A DNA stretch of 48,613 nt from assembly GCA_034436035.1 (NCBI GenBank), contig DAOTVW010000030.1, positions 1 to 48,613 on the forward strand, given 5' to 3'. The stretch is from UBA4823 sp034436035. GTDB taxonomy: Bacteria > Chloroflexota > Anaerolineae > Anaerolineales > UBA4823. The translations under genes and the position numbers were made by a program. Every line of letters starts with the position of its first letter. Within the stretch, counting starts at the first letter, position 1. This document shows positions 42,762-48,613 of the stretch, piece by piece. Under the pieces are notes generated by a model. The model had not been told where the DNA came from and made no database searches. It worked only from the letters and a program-made list of their open reading frames with translations.

Positions 42762-44234
42762 ATGATGCCAGGAAAAATTAAAAGCGTTCATGATCCGCGC
42801 ATTAGTTTGAATATCCTTTCTAAAGAGGATGTCCAAAAAATACATACTGCCACATTGGATATCATCGAATCAGTAGGAGTGCGGTTTCCTTCTCATAAAG
42901 CTTTGGACATACTAGAAGCCAATCATGCACAGGTTGATCGCCAGAAGATGATTGCGAAAATACCGGGGCATATCATCGAGGAAGCGTTATCGAAGGCACC
43001 ACCCGTTTATACGCTAGCAGCGATCGACCCAAGTCTGGATTTACCCTTAGATGGTACCTATAGCCATCTGGGGACAGATGGATGCGGAGTGGAAATCCTG
43101 GATGCTTTTACCGGTGAGAGACGGAGAACCACCAAAAAAGATGTCCAAGATGTAGCTCGAGTGGCGGACTATCTCGATGAAATTGCCTTTCATTGGGTAC
43201 CCATCTCTGCTCAGGATTGCCCTCCGCAAAGCAGGAGTTTACACGAATTGGAAGCGATTTGGCTAGTGAGCAAAAAACATCTCCAAACCGAATCTATTAT
43301 CAATGAAAATGAAATGAAAACTGCTATCGATATGGCAGCGGCGATTGTCGGTGGAAGGGATGCATTGCGTAAACGCCCTATTCTATCGGTGATGCAATGT
43401 ACAACCAGCCCGCTCAGCCACGATGGCGGAAGCCTGGAGGCTGGCCTGGTTGCTGCAGAAGCTGGCTTACCAATCGGGTACATGACAATGGCATCTTGCG
43501 CGACGACAGGACCAGTCACCTTAGCTGGAAATTTGGTTGTTGGAAATGCTGAGGTGATTTCTGCGCTAGCATTAATGGAAATGGCGTATCCAGGTTGCCC
43601 GGTTTATTATGCAGCCGCACAAACCTCCGCAGATTTAAGGACGGGAGCATATACAGGGGGTGGCCCAGAGGATTTCTTGTTTGGTGCCGCTACCAATGTA
43701 TTGGCTGATTTTTATAATGTTCCGCTTTCGATGGGTGCCTTTGCGACTGGCGCGAAAGAACCTGGTTGGCAATCCGCAGTTGAGAATAGCCTTTCTGCTT
43801 TTATGGCTGTCTCGACCCTCTCCGATATGTTATTAGGAGCTGGATTATTGCATGGATCACGCATACTTTCCTACGAAATGTTGCTATTGGATGCGGAGAT
43901 TTGGAGTATTCTCTGCTCTACTTTTGAAGGTATTGTCGTGGATGAAGAGAATCTTGCTTTGGATGTGATTCGAGCGGTTGGTCCCGGTGGTAATTTCCTT
44001 GCCCAAAAACATACCAAGAAACATATGAATGAGCGTTGGTTACCCCGTTATATGGATCGTCGTCCTTATAACGTATGGGAACAGAAGCGAGATGGGGCAC
44101 GAGAATGGGCATTGCAGGATGCCCAAAAAATATTGCGAGAATATCATCCACAACCCTTAGAGGATCAACTTGTCGCAGAGCTCGATCGGATTATTCATCA
44201 TCATGAAATGAAATTTAAACCACAAAATGGTTAA
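42762..44234 (+). CDS. MttB-superfamily methyltransferase without pyrrolysine
   Basis: A corrinoid-dependent methyltransferase of the trimethylamine methyltransferase (MttB) family, 490 aa, read through with no internal TAG. It therefore belongs to the non-pyrrolysine branch, whose characterised members demethylate quaternary amines such as glycine betaine, proline betaine, carnitine or gamma-butyrobetaine. Family-like segments: HTATLDIIESVGVRF at the N-terminus, HLGTDGCGVEILDAFTGERR, CTTSPLSHDGGSLEAGL, TMASCATTGPVTLAGNLVVG, GTDGC-linked TIM-barrel strands, and the C-terminal RWLPRYMDRRPYNVWEQ. The exact substrate cannot be read from the sequence. It forms an operon with the corrinoid protein and activator. 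Confidence 0.9.
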   Translation: MMPGKIKSVHDPRISLNILSKEDVQKIHTATLDIIESVGVRFPSHKALDILEANHAQVDRQKMIAKIPGHIIEEALSKAPPVYTLAAIDPSLDLPLDGTYSHLGTDGCGVEILDAFTGERRRTTKKDVQDVARVADYLDEIAFHWVPISAQDCPPQSRSLHELEAIWLVSKKHLQTESIINENEMKTAIDMAAAIVGGRDALRKRPILSVMQCTTSPLSHDGGSLEAGLVAAEAGLPIGYMTMASCATTGPVTLAGNLVVGNAEVISALALMEMAYPGCPVYYAAAQTSADLRTGAYTGGGPEDFLFGAATNVLADFYNVPLSMGAFATGAKEPGWQSAVENSLSAFMAVSTLSDMLLGAGLLHGSRILSYEMLLLDAEIWSILCSTFEGIVVDEENLALDVIRAVGPGGNFLAQKHTKKHMNERWLPRYMDRRPYNVWEQKRDGAREWALQDAQKILREYHPQPLEDQLVAELDRIIHHHEMKFKPQNG

Positions 44235-44241
44235 TTATGCC

Positions 44242-44270
44242 TTGACGACACTCGCTATGTATAGTAATAT
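44242..44270 (+). promoter_or_regulatory. Promoter of tRNA-Asp
   Basis: TTGACG (44242-44247) and TAATAT (44265-44270) are separated by 17 bp, placing the transcription start just before the tRNA 5' end at 44282. It begins eight bases after the methyltransferase stop codon, so the tRNA is probably transcribed separately. Confidence 0.6.
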
Positions 44271-44281
44271 ACGGGACGCCA

Positions 44282-44355
44282 GGTCCCGTGGTGTAGCGGC
44301 CTAACATGCGGCCCTGTCAAGGCCGAGATCGCGGGTTCAAATCCCGTCGGGACCG
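44282..44355 (+). tRNA. tRNA-Asp (GUC)
   Basis: A 74-nt cloverleaf. The acceptor stem GGTCCCG pairs with CGGGACC, with discriminator G44355. The anticodon stem is CGGCC/GGCCG around loop CTGTCAA with anticodon GTC. The T arm is GCGGG-TTCAAAT-CCCGT. CCA is not encoded. It lies between the methyltransferase operon and a bidirectional terminator. Confidence 0.97.
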
Positions 44356-44368
44356 CTAGAAAAAAAAG

Positions 44369-44407
44369 AAAACGCCATTGATTTGATAAACAATTCAATG
44401 GCGTTTT
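44369..44407. terminator. Bidirectional rho-independent terminator
   Basis: AAAACGCCATTGA (44369-44381) pairs perfectly with TCAATGGCGTTTT (44395-44407). The stem ends in T-rich sequence on the plus strand, and the A-run at 44360-44370 supplies the U-tract for the minus strand. It would end the tRNA transcript from the left and the histidine kinase transcript from the right. Confidence 0.85.
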
Positions 44408-44446
44408 CCGTCTTCTTCAGCAAATTCACATTTATGATGGGATAGA

Positions 44447-47400
44447 TTAAATTTCTTTTTCGACCTGACCCTTTTTCTCATTGAACCAAGCGCGTAATTT
44501 TACAATTTCCTGTTGTAAATCCGATACTTTATCTAACGAAGTTTCTAAATTCTCGTTTTTTCCTTCTATTTCGAGTTGTAATGCAACTTCTGCTAATCTT
44601 GTTGCACCTAAGTTTGCTGCCATTCCCTTTAAACTATGAGCAAGAAAATTCACCTTTTTTGCGTCTTTTTGGTAAATTGCGCTTTGAATATCTTCGACTA
44701 AACTATCCACTTTTCCTAGAAATTCCTCGAACATTTCAAAATAAAAATCTATATCATCCACAAACCGAGGTAATACTTCATCCATGTTGATAAGTTCTCC
44801 TGAATCATTATGCAATCGAGCAGTCTCGGATTTCGCAGGAGATTTTATTGGATAAGCATCCCTGGAATCTGAATTGTGTGATTCGATTTCTGGTTTTATT
44901 TCTGCTAAATCACTCAGGTCAATTTCCAAATTATCCAATGCAATATCAAAATCCGGAGTGTTTTCTTGTTCAATTTTTTCCTTTTGATTTAGATGATTTT
45001 TCTTTGGCGGAGTTATTTTTAATGCACCAGTTGATCCCTCGAATTTTTTCGCTGGAATCCATTTTGAAAGCACTTCCAGAAGTTCTTGATGATCAATTGG
45101 CTTTGAAATATAGTCATTCATACCAGCTTCGATGCATTTTTCTCGATCTCCCTTAAGTGCATGAGCAGTCATGGCAATAATGGGAATGTCTCGCAATGGG
45201 GCATCCATTTCACGGATTCTTCGGGTTGTTTCAAAACCATCCATCTCGGGCATTTGAACATCCATAAGAATAAGTTGATACTTCCCTTCTTGCATGACTT
45301 TCAATGCCTCAAGTCCATTACTTGCTGTGTCGACCGAAAAACCTGCTTTGGTCAAGATTTTTACCGCCACTTTTTGGTTGACAGGATTATCCTCAACGAG
45401 CAAGATGCGGCATTGACTGCAAGCGTATTCTGAGATGGTATGACGGGTTATGATCTTTGGTTGCGGAGTTTTTTCTTGGCTGAGCGCCAGCCTTACCGCA
45501 TCGCGCAATTCTAATTGTCGGATTGGTTTAAGCAAATAACCCACACATCCGAGTTCCTGGAATCTTTTAACATCTCCTTGTTGACCCATTGAGGTCAAAA
45601 TGATTATTTTTGAATTCTCGATGTTTGCATCCTGCCGGATGAGTTTAACCGTGGTTTCTCCATCCATTTCCGGCATTTGCATATCTAGCAAGACTAATTG
45701 GTATGGTTGCTGTTGCGCTACCGCCTGTCGAATTTGTTGAATACATGCATATCCATTGCTTGCAGTATCTACAACACAGCCAAAACTTTCTAACGTGCGT
45801 TTTAGAAATGTTCGGTTCGTTTGATTATCATCTGCCACTAATATCCGAATGCCTACCAGCTCATCCGTTGATATTAAATGGGATACAACGCCATTAGTCT
45901 GTTTCTTTAATGGAATGACAAACCAAAATTCACTCCCAACTCCCACCTGACTATTTACACCGATTTTGCCGCCCATCAATTCCACCAGTTGTTTGCAGAT
46001 GGTCAAACCTAAACCGGTGCCGCCATATTTGCGTGTTGTAGAACCATCCGCCTGCGTAAATCGGCTGAAAATTGCATCAATTCTATCATTGGGTATTCCG
46101 ATGCCAGTATCTTTAACAGCAAATTTTAAAATAACCTGATCCGTTTGCTCCTCGATTTTTTCAACCTCAATGGAAATTTCCCCTTTTTCTGTGAATTTAA
46201 TCGCGTTCCCGATCAAATTCACGAGTATTTGTCGCAACCGTGTAGGATCACCAATGACATGATTGGGGATATCTGAAGGAATAATACAAATAGTCTCAAG
46301 CCCTTTTTCACCAGCTCTTTGCGCCATTGTCCGCGCAACAGATTCCACTGTGGATCGCAATTCAAATTCGATTTCTTCTAGTTCAAGTTTTCTCGCTTCA
46401 ATTTTTGAAAAATCTAAAATGTCATTCAATAAGGCTAATAATGCCTCTGCACTTTCCAACGCGGTTTTTAGGTAATCTTGTTGCTCAGCATTTAATGGAG
46501 TATCCAACGCTAGCTCAAGCATTCCCATGATGCCATTCATCGGCGTGCGAATTTCATGAGACATATTTGCTAAAAACTCACTCTTTGCTCGATCTGCTTC
46601 TTCCGCCTTTATTTTCGCTTGAATAAGCTCTGTAATATTATGGTACATCCCTAATGTCCCCACTGTCTCGCCCATTACAACAATGGGAACACCGTAAATC
46701 TCCACATCGAGCAAACTTCCATCTCGCTTCTGGCGTTTGCTGATTTTATGTAAGAAATGATTGTTGGCACTAAGAGTAAATTCTCTTGCTTCCTCCAGTA
46801 AGTCTGGTGGTGTAATTAATGGATCAAGTTCTTTTCCGATGACTTCTTTTTGATCATAATCAAAGAGACTTTCGAAAGCAGGGTTTACGGAAAGGATGCG
46901 ATTTTGAAGATCCAAGATTACAATCGCAACGGGGCTGTTATAGACCACAGCCTCAAAATATTGTTTTTGGCGGAGGATTTGTTCTTCCGCTTCACGACGA
47001 TCAGAGATGTCACGAATAATATATACTTTTCCGCTCTCACCGGATGACAATTCGATAGGATAGGTTTCAACTTCATACCAACCCGCGAGCGTTTTAAATT
47101 GAGTATAAGGAGTGAAACAATTGATTTCCGTTTTCTTTTCCTGATCATCTCCCATGAGCAATTGGTAAATATTTTTTCCGATTACATTTTGAAAGTCTGT
47201 ATCCAATCGTTGGATAACGGAGCGGTTGCAGCGCATAATGTTGCCTTGTTTATCCACGATGAGAATTAAATCTTGGACTGCGTCAAATGTGGTTTCCCAT
47301 TCTTTTTTTGCTCGCGAGAGAATCGCTTCGACTTTTATTTTCTCTTGATTTTCAGTGATTAATTGTTGATTGACCTCGCTTAATTCTTTTGTGCGTTCTT

Positions 47401-47677
47401 GCACAATCTTTTCGAGCTGGTTCAAAATCACCTGTAAACGAAAGCTCTTCACGCCAAGGATTAAGAAGGTGAGGCAAAGCACTATTGGAGCGGTGTCAAT
47501 GATCCATAATAATGGATTTTTATATTGCACCGTAGCCATTGCGTGTAAAGTAAAACCTATCTGGCTGTAATAAAGCGCGATGATAGTTGAAACGAGGATA
47601 TATAGAATTCCTAAACTAAAGCCAAGCAGTGCATATAAAATGGGTTGAGGAATGGAGAGTGATTTTCTTTTCATCAT
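44447..47677 (-). CDS. Membrane-bound hybrid sensor histidine kinase (PAS-PAS-HisKA-HATPase-REC-REC-HPt)
   Basis: 1076 aa. Two membrane segments (about 14-38 and 57-78) with only a very short external loop are followed by a coiled coil (about 82-125), two PAS domains (about 126-228 and 240-352), HisKA with phospho-acceptor H374 (NMSHEIRTPMNGIMG), HATPase (N box GNAIKF, G boxes DTGIGIP and GGTGLGL), receiver 1 (D665 in LVLLDMQMPEMDG), receiver 2 (D806) and a C-terminal HPt with H1014 (LAHSLKGMAANLGATRL). The short external loop and the PAS pair suggest intracellular or membrane-state sensing. It has no DNA-binding output and no response regulator beside it, so the partner is elsewhere. ATG 47677 and 47674 are equivalent starts. 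Confidence 0.93.
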   Translation of the reverse strand: MMKRKSLSIPQPILYALLGFSLGILYILVSTIIALYYSQIGFTLHAMATVQYKNPLLWIIDTAPIVLCLTFLILGVKSFRLQVILNQLEKIVQERTKELSEVNQQLITENQEKIKVEAILSRAKKEWETTFDAVQDLILIVDKQGNIMRCNRSVIQRLDTDFQNVIGKNIYQLLMGDDQEKKTEINCFTPYTQFKTLAGWYEVETYPIELSSGESGKVYIIRDISDRREAEEQILRQKQYFEAVVYNSPVAIVILDLQNRILSVNPAFESLFDYDQKEVIGKELDPLITPPDLLEEAREFTLSANNHFLHKISKRQKRDGSLLDVEIYGVPIVVMGETVGTLGMYHNITELIQAKIKAEEADRAKSEFLANMSHEIRTPMNGIMGMLELALDTPLNAEQQDYLKTALESAEALLALLNDILDFSKIEARKLELEEIEFELRSTVESVARTMAQRAGEKGLETICIIPSDIPNHVIGDPTRLRQILVNLIGNAIKFTEKGEISIEVEKIEEQTDQVILKFAVKDTGIGIPNDRIDAIFSRFTQADGSTTRKYGGTGLGLTICKQLVELMGGKIGVNSQVGVGSEFWFVIPLKKQTNGVVSHLISTDELVGIRILVADDNQTNRTFLKRTLESFGCVVDTASNGYACIQQIRQAVAQQQPYQLVLLDMQMPEMDGETTVKLIRQDANIENSKIIILTSMGQQGDVKRFQELGCVGYLLKPIRQLELRDAVRLALSQEKTPQPKIITRHTISEYACSQCRILLVEDNPVNQKVAVKILTKAGFSVDTASNGLEALKVMQEGKYQLILMDVQMPEMDGFETTRRIREMDAPLRDIPIIAMTAHALKGDREKCIEAGMNDYISKPIDHQELLEVLSKWIPAKKFEGSTGALKITPPKKNHLNQKEKIEQENTPDFDIALDNLEIDLSDLAEIKPEIESHNSDSRDAYPIKSPAKSETARLHNDSGELINMDEVLPRFVDDIDFYFEMFEEFLGKVDSLVEDIQSAIYQKDAKKVNFLAHSLKGMAANLGATRLAEVALQLEIEGKNENLETSLDKVSDLQQEIVKLRAWFNEKKGQVEKEI

Positions 47678-47770
47678 GCTAGTCCAATAGATAAGAGAAT
47701 GATTTAAAGTCTAGCATGATTGATTATGCCCAACACATACAATCTTGTTAGGTGTGAATTTGCATTTTTG

Positions 47771-48613
47771 TTAGTGTCTCTCCAAAACAAGTTTTTCGAT
47801 TAAGTCAACTGCTTTGGGAATGTTATCTCCAAGATAAATACCAGGTGTTATTTCAATCAGATAAGGGTGTTCGATATATGCCAAACCGGCATAAAAAAAA
47901 TGGATGGTTGAGGGCTGCGCGACCTCGGGCATAACTTTCTGCCAATTGATTAATTCTTTGGCAGTTGCTTCAGTCATAGCGACCACAATCACCGCTGCCG
48001 GCATGGTTTCAAGGATAAACCGTTTGAGATCTTCCAATGGCACTGTTTGACCCAAATACGCAATCGGTATTCTCCTTCGTCTTAACAACGAACCGATAAT
48101 GAGCAGACCTCCTTCATGTAATTCATTTGGCGCGCATGCCAATACAACTGGTTTTTGCGTTAAGGGTGGAGGTCCATTATTTATCCAAAAATAGAATTTT
48201 TGTCTTAAATAATTGGTAGCAAGATGCTCGGTATCTATCCCAATTTCGTGTTGTTGCCATTTCAGCCCAATTGTTGTAAAAAGTGGAATGATGACATTTT
48301 GAATGAATAGTTCTAGACTAATATTGGATAATGCATCATTGAAGATCTGGTCAGCTAAATCAGTATTGTGTTGAAATAAAGCAGAAAGAATGCTGTTTTG
48401 ATATTGTTCATAAAAATTGCTGGTTTGTTCCGTTTTATAGGAGATAGAAGGCAATGAAGCCAAATCATTCCGATCCATGTGTCGCAGTGCATTGATGGCT
48501 TGGGCAGTTTGCATCCCCTCTTCGATGCGTTGTTTGACCCACCGAAGCTGCAGGATATCATTTTCGCTGTATAAGCGATGCCCGCCTTCTGTCCGCCCTG
48601 TCGCAGGAAAATT
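47771..48613 (-). CDS. MerR-family regulator with cobalamin-binding domain (CarH/LitR-like), 5' end outside the window
   Basis: The frame stays open from the stop at 47771 through ATG 48514 to the window edge. The extra 33 codons encode the rest of a MerR helix-turn-helix (NFPATGRTEGGHRLYSENDI, then LRWVKQRIEEGMQTAQAI), so ATG 48514 is not the real start. Next come a helical cap and a B12-binding Rossmann domain. The cap has the CarH W-x9-E-H signature (LKW at about 48257, then TEHL at about 48226) and the B12 domain has E-L-H-E-G-G (E-x-H-x-x-G; His at 48116-48118), the expected lower cobalt ligand. In Thermus CarH a His follows the Trp; here it is Gln. It is probably a cobalamin-dependent repressor, and light sensing is possible. 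Confidence 0.85.
   Translation of the reverse strand, partial: NFPATGRTEGGHRLYSENDILQLRWVKQRIEEGMQTAQAINALRHMDRNDLASLPSISYKTEQTSNFYEQYQNSILSALFQHNTDLADQIFNDALSNISLELFIQNVIIPLFTTIGLKWQQHEIGIDTEHLATNYLRQKFYFWINNGPPPLTQKPVVLACAPNELHEGGLLIIGSLLRRRRIPIAYLGQTVPLEDLKRFILETMPAAVIVVAMTEATAKELINWQKVMPEVAQPSTIHFFYAGLAYIEHPYLIEITPGIYLGDNIPKAVDLIEKLVLERH

Noticed and set aside
42762..44234. Possible pyrrolysine-containing trimethylamine methyltransferase
   Set aside because: The frame runs 490 codons without an internal TAG, and no pyl genes are present, so it belongs to the non-pyrrolysine branch.
1..48613. CRISPR arrays or rRNA genes
   Set aside because: I saw no regularly spaced repeats and no rRNA-like conserved segments. 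The only RNA gene I can support is tRNA-Asp.

Overview
The window is a moderately AT-rich bacterial chromosome segment that most likely comes from an anaerobic, acetogen-like member of the Chloroflexota (Anaerolineae-type). This is inferred from gene content and protein style: a bacterial-type CODH/acetyl-CoA synthase, Pro/Thr-rich lipoproteins, a full hyp set and several corrinoid proteins. No 16S rRNA gene is present, so the taxonomy is an inference. Apart from a transposase remnant at the far left, the region looks like core chromosome.

Layout. 15-528: frameshifted, truncated transposase remnant. 554-2102: small unknown gene, then a tyrosine recombinase preceded by a perfect 13-6-13 palindrome with the architecture of a XerCD dif site. 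2211-4556: acyl-CoA carboxyltransferase, OadG-like membrane subunit and biotin carrier. 4806-7663: aminotransferase overlapping ATP-type PEP carboxykinase. 7664-11274 (minus): hflX, M28 peptidase lipoprotein, trmFO. 11330-17591 (plus): tatA, then hypA-B-F-C-D-E. 17588-22403 (minus): methyltransferase, lipoprotein, PfkB kinase, acidic Cys protein, Rel. 22546-34116 (minus): an eight-gene Wood-Ljungdahl operon read as HMA-like protein, acsA, acsB, acsD, acsC, acsV, acsE and a fused metV-metF. 34272-39945 (minus): peptide-type ABC transporter. 40140-44234 (plus): a second corrinoid activator, a corrinoid protein and a pyrrolysine-free MttB-family methyltransferase. 44282-44355: tRNA-Asp. 44447-48613 (minus): hybrid histidine kinase and a MerR/B12-binding regulator cut by the window edge.

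How the genes fit together. The minus-strand operon holds the methyl- and carbonyl-handling half of the Wood-Ljungdahl pathway: methylene-THF reductase, methyl-THF:corrinoid methyltransferase, corrinoid iron-sulfur protein with its reductive activator, acetyl-CoA synthase and CO dehydrogenase. The hyp genes would mature a [NiFe] hydrogenase supplying electrons, although no hydrogenase structural gene is in the window. The plus-strand MttB-type system could feed methyl groups from a quaternary amine or similar methylated compound into the same folate/corrinoid pool. The terminal regulator carries B12-binding signatures. PEP carboxykinase, the aminotransferase and the biotin-dependent carboxyltransferase connect acetyl-CoA to C3/C4 metabolism.

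Most noteworthy: the dif-like site beside the recombinase; the MetV-MetF fusion; the HMA-like protein that starts the acs operon and lacks CxxC; the CarH-type W-x9-EH signature in the edge regulator, with the light-state His position replaced; a perfect 14-bp inverted repeat between acsB and acsD; and a tiny Cys4 protein with an extremely acidic tail.
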